From Martinezella tropici (GTDB taxonomy: Bacteria > Pseudomonadota > Alphaproteobacteria > Rhizobiales > Rhizobiaceae), in NCBI RefSeq assembly GCF_003287875.1, contig NZ_QMKK01000022.1:186001-250000 (forward strand): a stretch of 64,000 nucleotides of DNA, given 5' to 3'. Positions 32,631 through 43,634 of the stretch are shown here, piece by piece (position 1 is the stretch's first letter; each line of letters opens with the position of its first letter). Under the pieces are notes generated by a model that saw nothing but the letters and a program-made list of their open reading frames with translations, made no database searches and had not been told where the DNA came from. The position numbers were made by a program, and so were the translations under genes.

Positions 32631-33863
32631 TTATGAACGGTGGGCGTTCAGCGAAATAACATTATGCATCGTCTCATCCACGGAGGAGAGGAAACGCTTC
32701 AGATTGCGTGCAGCCTGCCGGATGCGGTGTTCGTTTTCAACAAGCGCGATGCGGACATAATCATCGCCCTGCTCGCCGAAGCCGATGCCGGGAGCGACCG
32801 CGATGTCCGCCTTCTCGACCAGAAGCTTGGAGAACTCAAGCGAGCCGAGATGACGGAACTTTTCCGGGATCTTCGCCCAGGCAAACATGGTCGCAGCCGG
32901 CGGCGGCACGTCGAAGCCGGCCTTGCCGAAGCTGTCGACCAGGACGTCGCGGCGGCGCTTGTAGATGTTGCGCACTTCCGCGATATCGGAACCGTCGCCG
33001 TTCAGGGCGTGGGTCGCCGCCACCTGGATCGGCGTGAACGCGCCGTAATCGAGGTAGGACTTCACGCGCGTCAGCGCCGCAATCAGCCGCTCGTTGCCGA
33101 CGGCAAAGCCCATGCGCCAGCCGGGCATGGAGAAGGTCTTCGACATCGAGGTGAATTCGACCGTCACGTCGATGGCGCCCGGAACTTCCAGCACCGACGG
33201 CGGCGGCGCGTCGTCGAAGTAGATTTCCGAATAGGCCAGATCCGAAAGCACGATGATGTCGTGCTTCTTCGCGAAAGCGACGACTTCCTTATAGAAATCC
33301 AGCGTCGCGACATAGGCCGTCGGGTTGGACGGATAGTTCAGGATGAGCGCCAGCGGCTTCGGGATCGAGTGGCGCACGGCCCGTTCCAGCGGCGGGAAGA
33401 AGCTGTCATCCGGCTCGACCGGGATCGAGCGGATGACGCCGCCTGCCATCAGGAAGCCGAAGGCATGGATCGGATAGGTCGGGTTCGGGCAAAGGATTAC
33501 GTCGCCCGGCGCCGTGATCGCCTGCGCCATATTGGCAAAGCCTTCCTTCGAGCCGAGGGTGGCGACCACCTGCGTATCCGGATTGAGCTTCACGCCGAAG
33601 CGACGGGCATAATAGGCGGCCTGCGCACGACGAAGGCCTGGAATGCCCTTGGAGGAGGAATAGCGATGCGTGCGCGGATCCTGGACCACTTCGCACAGCT
33701 TGTCGACGATCGCCTTGGGAGTCGGAAGATCTGGATTGCCCATGCCGAGATCGATAATGTCCGCCCCGCCCGCTCGCGCGCTCGCTTTCAAACGATTGAC
33801 CTGTTCGAAAACGTAGGGCGGCAAACGCCGGACTTTATGAAACTCTTCCATTTCTTTCCCCAT
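32631..33863 (-). CDS. Class I/II aminotransferase, AlaC-like
   Basis: 410 residues (406 from the alternative ATG at 33851). A PLP fold-type I enzyme: IIDLGMGNPDLPTP, LGSKEGFANMAQAI, NYPSNPTAYVA, a Schiff-base Lys in SMSKTFSMPGWRMG and VRIALVENEHRIRQA. The closest familiar type is the glutamate-pyruvate aminotransferase AlaC; LL-diaminopimelate aminotransferase is the other candidate. Immediately upstream of hom, consistent with amino-acid metabolism. Confidence 0.85.
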   Translation of the reverse strand: MGKEMEEFHKVRRLPPYVFEQVNRLKASARAGGADIIDLGMGNPDLPTPKAIVDKLCEVVQDPRTHRYSSSKGIPGLRRAQAAYYARRFGVKLNPDTQVVATLGSKEGFANMAQAITAPGDVILCPNPTYPIHAFGFLMAGGVIRSIPVEPDDSFFPPLERAVRHSIPKPLALILNYPSNPTAYVATLDFYKEVVAFAKKHDIIVLSDLAYSEIYFDDAPPPSVLEVPGAIDVTVEFTSMSKTFSMPGWRMGFAVGNERLIAALTRVKSYLDYGAFTPIQVAATHALNGDGSDIAEVRNIYKRRRDVLVDSFGKAGFDVPPPAATMFAWAKIPEKFRHLGSLEFSKLLVEKADIAVAPGIGFGEQGDDYVRIALVENEHRIRQAARNLKRFLSSVDETMHNVISLNAHRS

Positions 33864-34073
33864 GGGACAGCGGCCCTCAAAACCGCGCTGAAGTTCGTCG
33901 ATTTCCCGGCCAGCCGCGATACGAACTTGGGACTCGCGGCGCCGTAGTCATGCTATCTCGAAAGATAAGGTGAATCTTGGGCGGCTATGCACGCAAAGTG
34001 CAATTCGCCGGTCAGATACATCCAATTTCGGCCTATACGAACGCTTTGCGTCCAAATCGCCTGAAACGCAAGG

Positions 34074-34526
34074 CTAATTCTGCGTTGGGGCGGGCTGGGC
34101 GCCGCCCTCTTTCTGGATCTCCTGCAGCGTATCCTGGCCATGTTCGGCGGCAAGCTTACGCATCTCGGCAACGCGCTTCTGGTACTCGGCCTCCGATATG
34201 GTGCCGGCCTTGCGCTGGGCACCGAGCGCCGTCAACTGCTTGACCATGTCACCGGCCTGCTGATCGTTGATCTGCACGTTTGCAGCCGTCGGCGGCGCGT
34301 TGAAGGAAGGATAGCCATCCTTGTAATATTGCTGCGTGCTGGTTTCCACGATCGGCGTGCCCTTGGCGGGTTTTACGATCACCGCCTGAGGCGGCTGCTT
34401 GCGCTTGGCGTAGGCCGCCTTTTCTTCGGGCGTCGAGCAGCCCGCCAGCGTCAATGCGAGAATCCCGCACATTGCACCGCAGAGTACGGAATACCGGTTC
34501 AGTCTTGCCACCATGCCGCCGCCCAT
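34074..34526 (-). CDS. Small lipoprotein
   Basis: 150 residues from ATG 34526 (GGAAG seven bases before). The lipobox is LTLAGC with Cys at about residue 30. The mature protein is mainly helical and charged; its C-terminal part (QLTALGAQRKAGTISEAEYQ then KRVAEMRKLA) looks like a SHOCT-type short helix pair. It diverges from phaC over a 160-bp spacer. Function unknown. Confidence 0.75.
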   Translation of the reverse strand: MGGGMVARLNRYSVLCGAMCGILALTLAGCSTPEEKAAYAKRKQPPQAVIVKPAKGTPIVETSTQQYYKDGYPSFNAPPTAANVQINDQQAGDMVKQLTALGAQRKAGTISEAEYQKRVAEMRKLAAEHGQDTLQEIQKEGGAQPAPTQN

Positions 34527-34686
34527 AATTGTCTTCCTGCGCTATTCCTTGCTGTGGGTTGCGACTGTTAAATTTGTCGCAGCAGCAAAGCAAGAGCAGG
34601 GTTGCGTTTCATTCGACTTGTATTCCTTTTCCCGCAAGATGTACAAATGGAAAACAAGACACGAGCTGCCGCCGGGAGGATGATGC

Positions 34687-36534
34687 GTGACCGACAGCAA
34701 GCGGGACAATAATGAAGGCAACGGCGGCTTTCCCGGCTTCGATCCAAAGTCAGTCGAGCCTTACATCGTCAGGGATCCCGAAGCGATGGCCGTCAACTTT
34801 GCCCGCGCGTTGGAAAATCTCGGCAAGGCAGCCTCGGCCTGGCTTGCACCGCGCGAACGCGGCGAGAAGGTCGACACGGTTGCCGATCCCTTCACCGACA
34901 TGGTCAAGACGCTGTCCAAGGTCGGCGAATACTGGCTTTCCGATCCTCGCCGGACACTGGAGGCGCAGACTCACCTGCTTTCCGGCTATTTCGGCCTGTG
35001 GACGAAAACCATGCAGCGCCTCAGCGGCGATTCGTCCGCCGAGGCCGAAGCCGAACCGGTCAAGGACAAGCGCTTCGCCGATGAGGACTGGCAGAAGAAC
35101 CCCTTCTTCGATTTCCTGAAGCAGACCTATCTTCTGACGTCGGACTGGGCGGAAAAGCTGGTCGGCGAAGCGGAAGGGCTGGACGAGCATACGCGTCACA
35201 AGGCGGCGTTCTACACGAAACAGATCACCGCCGCCTTCTCCCCGACCAATTTCGTCGCGACCAACCCGCAGGTCTACCGCGAAACCATCGCCTCCAACGC
35301 CGAGAACCTGGTGCGCGGCATGAAGATGCTGGCGGAGGATATCAGCCTCGGCCATGGCGAGCTGCGCCTGCGTCAAACCGACATGACGAAATTCGCCGTC
35401 GGCCGCGACATGGCGCTGACACCAGGCAAGGTGATCGCACAAAGCGATGTCTGCCAGGTGATCCAATATGAGCCGGCGACGGACAAGGTGCTGAAGCGGC
35501 CGCTGCTGATCTGCCCGCCCTGGATCAACAAATTCTACATTCTCGATCTCAACCCTCAGAAATCCTTCATCAAATGGTGTCTAGAGCAGGGTCACACCGT
35601 CTTCGTCATTTCCTGGGTGAACCCCGACCATCGTCATGCGGCGAAGGACTGGACCTCCTATGCCCGCGAAGGCATCGATTTCGCACTCGAAACGATCGAA
35701 AAGGCGACAGGCGAGCAGGAGGTCAATGCCGTAGGCTATTGCGTCGGCGGCACGCTGCTGGCCGCCACCCTCGCCCTCCATGCCAAGGAAAAGAACAAGC
35801 GCATCCGAACGGTAACCTTCCTGACGACGCAGGTCGATTTCACCTTCGCCGGTGACCTGAAGGTTTTCGTCGACGAAGAGCAGATTGCAGCACTCGAAGA
35901 ACAGATGAACGTGCTCGGCTATCTCGAAGGCTCGAAGATGGCGACGGCCTTCAACATGCTGCGCGCCTCCGAACTGATCTGGCCCTATTTCGTCAACAAT
36001 TACCTGAAGGGTCAGGAGCCCCTGCCCTTCGACCTCCTGTTCTGGAACGCCGATTCCACGCGCATGGCAGCGGCCAACCATTCCTTCTACCTGCGCAACT
36101 GCTACCTCAACAATGCGCTGAGCCAGGGCAAAATGGTGCTCGACGGCAAGACGCTGTCGCTGAAGGATGTGCGCATCCCGGTCTATAATCTGGCGACGCG
36201 CGAGGATCATATCGCGCCGGCCAAGTCGGTCTTCGTCGGCAGCCAATATTTCGGCGGTCCGGTGGAATTTGTGGTGACCGGCTCCGGTCACATTGCCGGC
36301 GTCGTCAATCCGCCAGACAAGCATAAATACCAGTTCTGGACGGGTGGCCCGACCGGCGGCGACTATGAGGAATGGCTCGCCGGGGCAAAGGAGACGCCTG
36401 GCTCCTGGTGGCCGCATTGGCACGCCTGGATTCTCTCGCAGGATCATCGCATGACGGCGGCACGCCAACCCGGCGGCAAGGCACTCAATGCGCTGGAAGA
36501 GGCGCCCGGCAGCTTCGTCATGGAACGGGCATAG
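34687..36534 (+). CDS. phaC: Class I polyhydroxyalkanoate synthase
   Basis: 615 residues from GTG 34687 with GGAGG seven bases before. The lipase-like box GYCVGGT holds the nucleophile Cys, and the Asp/His partners lie in [10 protein letters not shown] and [12 protein letters not shown]. It polymerises (R)-3-hydroxybutyryl-CoA on carbon-storage granules. Length and motifs fit class I. Alone here; phaA/phaB are not in the window. Confidence 0.95.
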   Translation: MTDSKRDNNEGNGGFPGFDPKSVEPYIVRDPEAMAVNFARALENLGKAASAWLAPRERGEKVDTVADPFTDMVKTLSKVGEYWLSDPRRTLEAQTHLLSGYFGLWTKTMQRLSGDSSAEAEAEPVKDKRFADEDWQKNPFFDFLKQTYLLTSDWAEKLVGEAEGLDEHTRHKAAFYTKQITAAFSPTNFVATNPQVYRETIASNAENLVRGMKMLAEDISLGHGELRLRQTDMTKFAVGRDMALTPGKVIAQSDVCQVIQYEPATDKVLKRPLLICPPWINKFYILDLNPQKSFIKWCLEQGHTVFVISWVNPDHRHAAKDWTSYAREGIDFALETIEKATGEQEVNAVGYCVGGTLLAATLALHAKEKNKRIRTVTFLTTQVDFTFAGDLKVFVDEEQIAALEEQMNVLGYLEGSKMATAFNMLRASELIWPYFVNNYLKGQEPLPFDLLFWNADSTRMAAANHSFYLRNCYLNNALSQGKMVLDGKTLSLKDVRIPVYNLATREDHIAPAKSVFVGSQYFGGPVEFVVTGSGHIAGVVNPPDKHKYQFWTGGPTGGDYEEWLAGAKETPGSWWPHWHAWILSQDHRMTAARQPGGKALNALEEAPGSFVMERA

Positions 36535-36548
36535 ACGATCGCCACGCC

Positions 36549-37295
36549 ATGCTTTTCCCCTCGCCTCTCATCTCTGCCCGCCTGATCGCGCGCTACAAGC
36601 GCTTCCTCTTCGACGCGGAGCTGGAAGACGGAACCTTCATCACCGGTTCCTGCCCGAATACCGGCTCGATGCTCGGGCTGACAGCGCCGGGCTCGCGCAT
36701 CTGGCTATCCGAGCACGAAGGAGCAAAGCGAAAATACCGCCATGTCTTCGAACTGATCGAGGCGGACGGCACGACCGTCGGCGTCAATACAGCCATGCCG
36801 AACCGGATCGCGGCGGAAGCGATTGCGCTTGGACAGGTTTCCGATCTCGGAGACTATACGGCGGTCAAGCGCGAACAGAATTACGGCCGCAATTCCCGCG
36901 TCGACCTGCTCTTGACCGACCCTTTGCGGACAACCACCTATGTCGAGGTGAAGAACGTCCATTTCATGCGACAGCCGGGCCTTGCGGAATTTCCCGATAC
37001 GGCGACGGCCCGCGGCGCCAAGCATCTCGAAGAACTCGGCGATATGGCAGAGGCCGGTTACCGCGCCGTCATGCTGTTCGTGATCCAGCGGCATGATTGC
37101 GATCGCTTCCGAATTTGCGGCGATCTCGATCCGGTCTATGCCAGGGCCTATGAGCGGGCTTTGGCGCGCGGCGTCGAAGTCTATGCGCTGAAATGCAGGG
37201 TCTCGCCGACGGAAATCGCGCCTGCCGGGTTGATCCCGATAGACGAACCCGGCATAGCTGCATTAGAACAGTTTAAGATCTCTACCGAAGGCTAG
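36549..37295 (+). CDS. sfsA: SfsA family DNA-binding/nuclease-like protein
   Basis: 248 residues from ATG 36549: [49 protein letters not shown], and [16 protein letters not shown]. The pattern E-x-K within the VEVKNV strand resembles PD-(D/E)XK folds. Named for sugar fermentation stimulation; the biochemical role is unclear. Starts 14 bases after phaC and is followed after two bases by map. Confidence 0.92.
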   Translation: MLFPSPLISARLIARYKRFLFDAELEDGTFITGSCPNTGSMLGLTAPGSRIWLSEHEGAKRKYRHVFELIEADGTTVGVNTAMPNRIAAEAIALGQVSDLGDYTAVKREQNYGRNSRVDLLLTDPLRTTTYVEVKNVHFMRQPGLAEFPDTATARGAKHLEELGDMAEAGYRAVMLFVIQRHDCDRFRICGDLDPVYARAYERALARGVEVYALKCRVSPTEIAPAGLIPIDEPGIAALEQFKISTEG

Positions 37296-37297
37296 TC

Positions 37298-38134
37298 ATG
37301 GTGAATTACATCGAAGCGGCAACGGCGCCGGCGAAGAATACGGGCGCTATCCGCATTTACGGGCAGGATGCCTTTGCCGGAATGCGCAAGGCATGCCAAT
37401 TGACCGCCCGTTGCCTCGATGAACTCGCAGCAATCGTCAAGCCCGGCGTGGCGACCGACGTCATCGACCGCTTCGTTTTTGAATTCGGCATGGATCATGG
37501 CGCCTATCCGGCGACGCTGAACTATCGCGGCTACATGAAATCGTCCTGCACATCGATCAACCATGTCGTCTGCCACGGCATTCCCAACGACAAGCCGCTG
37601 CGCGAGGGCGATATCGTCAATATCGACGTGACCTATGTGCTGGATGGCTGGCACGGCGATTCCAGCCGCATGTATCCGGTCGGCGAAATCAAGCGGTCGG
37701 CCGAGCGGCTGCTCGAAGTTACCTATGAATCCTTGATGCGCGGCATTGCCGCCGTTCGCCCCGGTGCCCGCACCGGCGCCATCGGCGAAGCGATCCAGAC
37801 CTATGCCGAGGGTGAGCGCTGCTCGGTCGTGCGCGACTTCTGCGGCCACGGCGTCGGCAGCCTCTTCCATGACTCGCCGAATATCCTGCATTACGGCAGG
37901 GTCAATGACGGTCCGGAGCTGCGCGAGGGCATGATCTTCACCATCGAGCCAATGATCAATCTCGGCAAGCCGCATGTGAAAGTGCTCGGCGACGGCTGGA
38001 CGGCCGTTACCCGCGACCGTTCGCTCTCGGCACAATATGAACATACGGTCGGCGTCACTGCGACGGGCTGCGAAATCTTCACCCTGTCGCCCGGCGGTCT
38101 CGACCGTCCCGGTCTACCGCCACTGCAGGGATAA
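37298..38134 (+). CDS. map: Methionine aminopeptidase, type I
   Basis: 278 residues. Removes the initiator Met from nascent proteins with two metal ions held by Asp in VNIDVTYVLDGWHGDSSRM, His in GHGVGSLFHDSPN, Glu in TIEPMINLG and Glu in YEHTVGVT. Between sfsA and radC with two- and three-base gaps, so probably one transcript. Confidence 0.95.
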   Translation: MVNYIEAATAPAKNTGAIRIYGQDAFAGMRKACQLTARCLDELAAIVKPGVATDVIDRFVFEFGMDHGAYPATLNYRGYMKSSCTSINHVVCHGIPNDKPLREGDIVNIDVTYVLDGWHGDSSRMYPVGEIKRSAERLLEVTYESLMRGIAAVRPGARTGAIGEAIQTYAEGERCSVVRDFCGHGVGSLFHDSPNILHYGRVNDGPELREGMIFTIEPMINLGKPHVKVLGDGWTAVTRDRSLSAQYEHTVGVTATGCEIFTLSPGGLDRPGLPPLQG

Positions 38135-38137
38135 TCT

Positions 38138-38995
38138 ATGGCGAAACGTCCCGCTTCTTCCAATGGACATGGCGACATGCCCCTCGACAGAAGCGGGGAG
38201 ACGGAGGCTTCGGAAGAGGCCCCGCTTCTGGACGAACGGCTATTCTTTGCACCACAAGGCGCCAAGCCCGCCTCGCAGTCTGCCAAATCCGCTCCTGCAG
38301 CAAAACCCACCCCGATAAACGCCGAAGCCCATTATCATGGGCACCGCGAGCGGTTGCGCAATCGCTATCGCGGCGGCGGCGACGCGGCGCTGGCCGATTA
38401 TGAAATCCTCGAGCTGCTGCTCTTCCGGCTGATCCCGCGTCGCGATACGAAGCCGATCGCCAAGGCGCTGCTAGCCCGCTTCGGCTCGCTCGGCGGCGTG
38501 TTCGGTGCTCCGGTCAGTCTGTTGACCGAGGTCGGCGGCGTCGGCGATGCGGTCGCGCTCGACCTGAAGCTGGTGGCGAGCGTCTCGCAGCGCATGCTGA
38601 AAAGCGAGCTAACGGGCAAGCCGGTGCTCTCTTCCTGGAAAGCCCTCATCGACTATTGTCATGCCGCCATGGCGCATGAAGCGCGCGAGCAGTTTCGCTT
38701 GCTGTTTCTCGACAAGCGCAATGCCTTGATTGCAGATGAAGTCCAAGGTTTCGGTACTGTCGATCATACGCCCGTCTATCCGCGTGAAGTCGTCAAACGC
38801 GCGCTGGAACTCTCCGCTTCGGCCGTGATTCTCGTCCACAATCATCCCTCAGGCGACCCGACACCGTCGCGCGCCGATATCGACATGACCAAGACGATTA
38901 TCGACACTGCCAAACCATTAGGCATTACCGTTCACGACCATGTTATCATTGGCAAGAACGGTCATGTCAGCTTCAGAGCACTGCATTTGATCTGA
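38138..38995 (+). CDS. radC: RadC (JAB-domain) protein
   Basis: 285 residues. A disordered N terminus of about 60 residues, then HhH-like helices ([20 protein letters not shown]) and a C-terminal JAB/MPN domain with the metal site [14 protein letters not shown] preceded by a conserved Glu region ([14 protein letters not shown] follows). Historically annotated as a DNA repair protein; the true role is not settled. Follows map by three bases. The 260-bp gap to the next gene holds only AT-rich, promoter-like sequence. Confidence 0.93.
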   Translation: MAKRPASSNGHGDMPLDRSGETEASEEAPLLDERLFFAPQGAKPASQSAKSAPAAKPTPINAEAHYHGHRERLRNRYRGGGDAALADYEILELLLFRLIPRRDTKPIAKALLARFGSLGGVFGAPVSLLTEVGGVGDAVALDLKLVASVSQRMLKSELTGKPVLSSWKALIDYCHAAMAHEAREQFRLLFLDKRNALIADEVQGFGTVDHTPVYPREVVKRALELSASAVILVHNHPSGDPTPSRADIDMTKTIIDTAKPLGITVHDHVIIGKNGHVSFRALHLI

Positions 38996-39256
38996 AGTTG
39001 CCGCAGACGCGTTAATTTAACTAGTCAAAACTATATCTCATCACATTGATATAATATCATTTTATAGAATTAAAACGTATTCCCATCCCTCGAAAAACCG
39101 AGAATCGTTCATAACGATCTCCATTTTGGTTTTTCAGTTCAGCGTCAGGATGATCTGGCAGAAGGATCGCCGCATTCCAGTCGGCGAATCCGCTGGCGGA
39201 AGTCGTTGTTTTGATTTGGCCAATCTGCTTGCGCGTTTGGCCCGCACGGAGATCGC

Positions 39257-39853
39257 ATGCCGAAGACATCGCCGATGCTTTCCCATCGCCTCCTTCGTGT
39301 TGGCCGCGGCGCGCTTGTCGCCTTGGGAGCCTTCACGGCGGTGGCAGTCGGTTTCTACGCTCATATGCTCTGGACGACGAACTTTCACCCGGTCATCGCC
39401 GGCGAACTCTATCGCTCCTCTCAGCCGTCGGCCGCCACGATTGCGGAACTTCAAAAGCAATATGGCATCAAGACCATTATCAACCTGCGCGGCGACAACA
39501 GCGGTCATGACTGGTATGACAAGGAAGTCGCCGAGGCCAAGCAGCTCAACATCAACCACATCGATTTCCACATGTCGTCCGCTCATGAGCTGACGCAGCA
39601 GCAAGCCGCACAGCTTATCGAAATCATGCGGGACGCGCCGAAACCACTTCTCATTCATTGCCAGGCGGGAGCGGACCGCACAGGGCTTGCTTCGGCGCTC
39701 TATCTCGCCGCCATTGCCAAGACGAATGAGTCGACGGCAGAAAACCAGATGTCGATCTTCTATGGCCATCTTTCATTTTCCTTTACCCGCGCCTACGCCA
39801 TGGATCGGACATTTGAGAAGCTGGAACCCTGGCTCGGCTTTTCCGCATCCTGA
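39257..39853 (+). CDS. Membrane-anchored dual-specificity/tyrosine phosphatase
   Basis: 198 residues. An N-terminal transmembrane helix (about 15-35) precedes a cysteine-phosphatase domain with the signature HCQAGADRTG (C-x5-R) at about 133-142. A WYDKEVAEAKQ segment supplies the general-acid region. It is a typical small exported or inner-membrane phosphatase acting on lipids or proteins at the membrane face. GGAG precedes the ATG by six bases. Confidence 0.85.
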   Translation: MPKTSPMLSHRLLRVGRGALVALGAFTAVAVGFYAHMLWTTNFHPVIAGELYRSSQPSAATIAELQKQYGIKTIINLRGDNSGHDWYDKEVAEAKQLNINHIDFHMSSAHELTQQQAAQLIEIMRDAPKPLLIHCQAGADRTGLASALYLAAIAKTNESTAENQMSIFYGHLSFSFTRAYAMDRTFEKLEPWLGFSAS

Positions 39854-39962
39854 GTATGGGCTCTTCCCGTTAGATAATCTGTAACATTGAGCAGCTACCG
39901 GTTGACGGAGTGCATGTTGCGTTGCGACATTGATTCCCTATCCAGTCATCCGAGGCTTCCCG

Positions 39963-41369
39963 ATGGACCAATTCGATCTCCTAGTCGTGGGTAGCGGCCC
40001 TGCAGGCCGCAGAGGCGCTATCCAGGCCGCCAAACTCGGCAAGAGGGTGCTCGTCATCGAGCAAGGCAAACGCGTCGGCGGCGTCTCGGTCCACACCGGC
40101 ACCATTCCCTCCAAGACGCTGCGCGAAACCGCGCTCAACCTTTCCGGCTGGCGCGAGCGCGGCTTCTATGGCCGGGCCTACCGCGTCAAGCAGGAGATCA
40201 GCGCGGAGGACCTGCGCCGCCGCCTGCTGATCACGCTCGACCACGAAGTCGAGGTGCTCGAGCATCAGTTCGCCCGCAATCGCGTGCAGCATATGCGCGG
40301 CAAGGCAAGCTTCATCGATCCGCAGACCATGCAGGTCGTCAAGGACGACGGCGAAGTCATCAATGTCACAGCGACAAGCATTCTGCTCGCTGTCGGCACC
40401 AAACCGTTCCGTCCGGATTACATGCCCTTCGACGGCAAGATCGTCTTGGACAGCGACGAGCTGCTCGATATCGAGGAATTGCCACGATCGATGGTCGTCA
40501 TCGGCGCCGGCGTCATCGGCATCGAATATGCGACGATTTTCAGCGCACTCGACACGCAGGTGACGCTGATCGATCCGAAATCGACCATGCTCGATTTCAT
40601 CGACAAGGAAATCGTCGAGGATTTCACCTACCAGCTGCGCGATCGCAACATGAAGCTGCTGCTCGGCCAGAAGGCTGAGAAAGTCGAGCGCCTGCCGAGC
40701 GGCAAGGTGGAGCTGACGCTCGACAACGGCCGCCGCATCACCACCGACATGGTGCTGTTTGCCGCCGGCCGCATGGGCGCGACCGATACCCTTAATCTCC
40801 CTGCTGCCGGCCTCGAAGCCGACGCGCGCGGCCGCCTGAGCGTCAATCCGGAGACCTTTGCCACGAAAGTCCCGCATATCTTTGCCGCCGGCGATGTCGT
40901 CGGCTTCCCGAGCCTCGCCTCCACCTCGATGGAACAGGGCCGCATCGCCGCCCGCGTTGCCGTCGGCGCCATCGCCAAGGAACCGCCGAAATACTTCCCT
41001 TACGGCATCTATGCCGTGCCTGAGATTTCCACCTGCGGCCTCTCGGAGGAAGAGGTCAAGGAGCGGCACATCCCCTATGAATGTGGCATCGCGCGCTTCC
41101 GCGAGACCTCGCGCGGTCATATCATGGGCCTCGACACAGGCCTCTTGAAGATGATCTTCTCGCTGAAGACCCGCCGTCTCCTCGGCGTCCACATCGTCGG
41201 CGAAGGCGCGACCGAGCTCGTGCATATCGGCCAGGCCGTGCTGAACCTCAAGGGCACCGTCGAATATTTCGTCGAGAACACGTTCAACTATCCGACGCTC
41301 GCCGAAGCCTACAAGATCGCCGGCCTCGACGCCTGGAACCGCATGGGCGATATCAAGTCGGAGATTTGA
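39963..41369 (+). CDS. sthA: Soluble pyridine nucleotide transhydrogenase SthA
   Basis: 468 residues from ATG 39963. FAD motif GSGPAGRRG, the substrate loop GGVSVHTGTIPSKTLRE lacking the redox Cys pair of other disulfide reductases, an NAD Rossmann motif VIGAGVIGIEYA, and the C-terminal dimerisation domain with NTFNYPTLAEAY. It moves electrons between NADPH and NAD+. Absence of the CxxxxC pair argues against lipoamide dehydrogenase or glutathione reductase. Confidence 0.93.
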   Translation: MDQFDLLVVGSGPAGRRGAIQAAKLGKRVLVIEQGKRVGGVSVHTGTIPSKTLRETALNLSGWRERGFYGRAYRVKQEISAEDLRRRLLITLDHEVEVLEHQFARNRVQHMRGKASFIDPQTMQVVKDDGEVINVTATSILLAVGTKPFRPDYMPFDGKIVLDSDELLDIEELPRSMVVIGAGVIGIEYATIFSALDTQVTLIDPKSTMLDFIDKEIVEDFTYQLRDRNMKLLLGQKAEKVERLPSGKVELTLDNGRRITTDMVLFAAGRMGATDTLNLPAAGLEADARGRLSVNPETFATKVPHIFAAGDVVGFPSLASTSMEQGRIAARVAVGAIAKEPPKYFPYGIYAVPEISTCGLSEEEVKERHIPYECGIARFRETSRGHIMGLDTGLLKMIFSLKTRRLLGVHIVGEGATELVHIGQAVLNLKGTVEYFVENTFNYPTLAEAYKIAGLDAWNRMGDIKSEI

Positions 41370-41399
41370 GGCGGATTGTGATTTGAAGGGTTTATGGGA

Positions 41400-41535
41400 C
41401 CATCCTCATCCTTCGAGGCTCCATTCTTCGGCTTTCGCTCCTCAGGATGAGAGGATGGGGCAAGGATCATGCGCAAAGGATGAGCCCTTATGGTGAAGAG
41501 GCCTGCAGGGCCATCTCGAACCACGAAGGCGGGTG
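41400..41535. repeat. Rhizobial intergenic palindromic repeat (RIME-like)
   Basis: CTCATCCT (41405-41412) is repeated in inverted form as AGGATGAG (41444-41451), with GAGGCTCCATTCTTCGGC and similar flanks between. A second half includes GGCCTGCAGGGCC, a perfect palindrome, followed by ATCTCGAACCACGA. The layout resembles dispersed intergenic mosaic elements of rhizobia. Noncoding. Confidence 0.6.
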
Positions 41536-41584
41536 ATAACTCACTCCTGCCCTCCGCCAGAGCCCGGAGGTTTACCCACGATAC

Positions 41585-41620
41585 AAAAAGCCCCGCCGCG
41601 AACGGCAGGGCCTAATTTTT
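41585..41620. terminator. Bidirectional terminator between sthA and tig
   Basis: A-tract 41585-41589, arms GCCC-c-GCCG (41590-41598) and CGGC-a-GGGC (41603-41611) around the loop CGAA, then CTAATTTTT. Serves tig on the minus strand and possibly sthA on the plus strand. Confidence 0.85.
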
Positions 41621-41638
41621 GTTCGGAAGAAAGACCGA

Positions 41639-43126
41639 TTATTCGGCGCTGTCTTCAGCAGCCTTCTTCTTCGGAGCGGCCTTCTTCTTCGGGGCAGCAG
41701 CCTCTTCGCCTTCAGCGGCAGCTTCAGTCGCCTCGGCCTTGGCAGCCTTCTTCTTCGGAGCAGCCTTCTTGGCGGCCGGCTTATCTTCAGCTTCGTCGTC
41801 GGCCAGCAGCGCTTCCTTGGAGACGGTCTTGTCCGTGACGTTGACCTCGGTCAGCAGGTGGTCGATGACCTTCTCTTCGAAGATCGGCGCGCGCAGGTTG
41901 GCGGAAGCGCCGGGCGTGTTGCGGAAGAATTCCAGGATTTCCTTTTCCTGGCCCGGGAACTGCTGGAGCTGTGCGTAAAGCGCGCGCTGCAGTTCGTCTT
42001 CGCTGACTTCGACGCCGGCCTTCTCGCCGATTTCGGAGAGAACGAGGCCGAGGCGAACGCGGCGCTCGGCGAGCTTGCGGTATTCTTCGCGAGCCTTCTC
42101 TTCGGTGGTGTCTTCGTCTTCGAAGGTCTTGCCGGATTCGCTGAGATCGGTTTCGATCTGGCGCCAGATGCTGGCGAATTCAGCGTCGACGAGCTTCTGC
42201 GGGGTGTCGAACTGGTACATTTCGTCCAGCTGGTCGAGGATCTGGCGCTTGACCTTCTGGCGGGTCACCGAGCCGTACTGGCTTTCGATCTGGCCACGAA
42301 CGATTTCCTTCAGGCGGTCAGCCGATTCCAGGCCGAGCTTGGAGGCGAGTTCGTCGTTGATTTCGATTTCGCCGGGAGCTGCAACTTCCTTGACGTTGAT
42401 GTCGAAGGTGGCTTCCTTGCCGGCGAGGTTCTTGGCCGGATAGTCGGCCGGGAAGGTTACGGTGATAACCTTCTCATCGCCAGCCTTGACGCCGACGAGC
42501 TGTTCTTCGAAGCCCGGGATGAAGCGGTTGGAGCCGAGGACGAGCTGCGAATCTTCATCCTTGCCGCCGTCGAAGGCAACGCCGTCGACCTTGCCGAGAT
42601 AGTCGATGGTGACGCGGTCGCCATTGGCGGCCTTGCCCTTCTTGGTCTCGTAGCTGCGGGCGCTTTCGGCGATCTTGAGGATCTGCTCGGTCACTTCGTC
42701 TTCGCTGATTTCAGCGACTTCGCGGGTCACCTTGATGCCGTTGACCGGCTTCAGTTCGATCGCAGGGATCACTTCGTAGGAGAGCGTGAATTCGAAATCG
42801 GCCTGAGCGGAGAGGATCTTTTCTGCCTCGTCCTTGTCTTCGGTCATGGCGACTTCCGGCTGGGTTGCCGACTTTTCGCCGCGCTCGGTCAGGATCGCCG
42901 GCGGCTGGTCGCGAACGATTTCGTTCACCAGATCGGCCATGATCGACTTGCCGTAGACCTTCTTCAGGTGCGAGACCGGCACCTTGCCCGGACGGAAGCC
43001 ATTGATGCGGACCTTGTCCTTGACCTCGGCCAGGCGCTCGTTCATGCGCACTTCCATGTCCTTGGCCGGGATGACCACCTTGATTTCGCGCTTCAGCCCT
43101 TCAGCGAGCGTTTCGATAACCTGCAT
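41639..43126 (-). CDS. tig: Trigger factor
   Basis: 495 residues from ATG 43126 with AAGG upstream. The ribosome-binding signature is GFRPGKVP in [20 protein letters not shown] (about 42-61), followed by a PPIase FKBP-like domain (about 160-245) and a helical chaperone cage. The last 60 residues are a Lys/Ala/Pro/Glu low-complexity tail with repeated APKKKAA. It holds nascent chains at the exit tunnel. Confidence 0.96.
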   Translation of the reverse strand: MQVIETLAEGLKREIKVVIPAKDMEVRMNERLAEVKDKVRINGFRPGKVPVSHLKKVYGKSIMADLVNEIVRDQPPAILTERGEKSATQPEVAMTEDKDEAEKILSAQADFEFTLSYEVIPAIELKPVNGIKVTREVAEISEDEVTEQILKIAESARSYETKKGKAANGDRVTIDYLGKVDGVAFDGGKDEDSQLVLGSNRFIPGFEEQLVGVKAGDEKVITVTFPADYPAKNLAGKEATFDINVKEVAAPGEIEINDELASKLGLESADRLKEIVRGQIESQYGSVTRQKVKRQILDQLDEMYQFDTPQKLVDAEFASIWRQIETDLSESGKTFEDEDTTEEKAREEYRKLAERRVRLGLVLSEIGEKAGVEVSEDELQRALYAQLQQFPGQEKEILEFFRNTPGASANLRAPIFEEKVIDHLLTEVNVTDKTVSKEALLADDEAEDKPAAKKAAPKKKAAKAEATEAAAEGEEAAAPKKKAAPKKKAAEDSAE

Positions 43127-43405
43127 TGTCCTACCTTCATTCATGGCGGCCGTGCCCAGCCTGCCGTTCGTTTCGATGAGCACGACGCCGGAAAATCCCG
43201 AGCGTGGCTTGGATGCAATTCCCTTTCATCTTGCCAGAGCGCCGCGCCTTCAAATGAACGCGCAAAAGGCAGCTCTATCCCGTCACGAGCCAAAACATCT
43301 TATCCCCTTTCCTCATCGAAAGCGGGATGCTTTGGGCAAGATGCGCGTCCTGCGGCATATCGGAAGACAGGCTTCGCGAGCCTCCCCCCGTCCACAAGAC
43401 AGTGT

Positions 43406-43490
<85 letters not shown>

Positions 43491-43634
43491 GTTCCCAAAA
43501 CCGCATGGCGATGCCTGCCCATGGGGGCTTCCGGAGCGCGGCGTCTCTATATCACCCGTTTCAAACCACGCAAAGGAAAAATGACGGTTCCGCGACGAGG
43601 CCGAAAGCTTATCGGCATCTTGCGGCAGATATCG

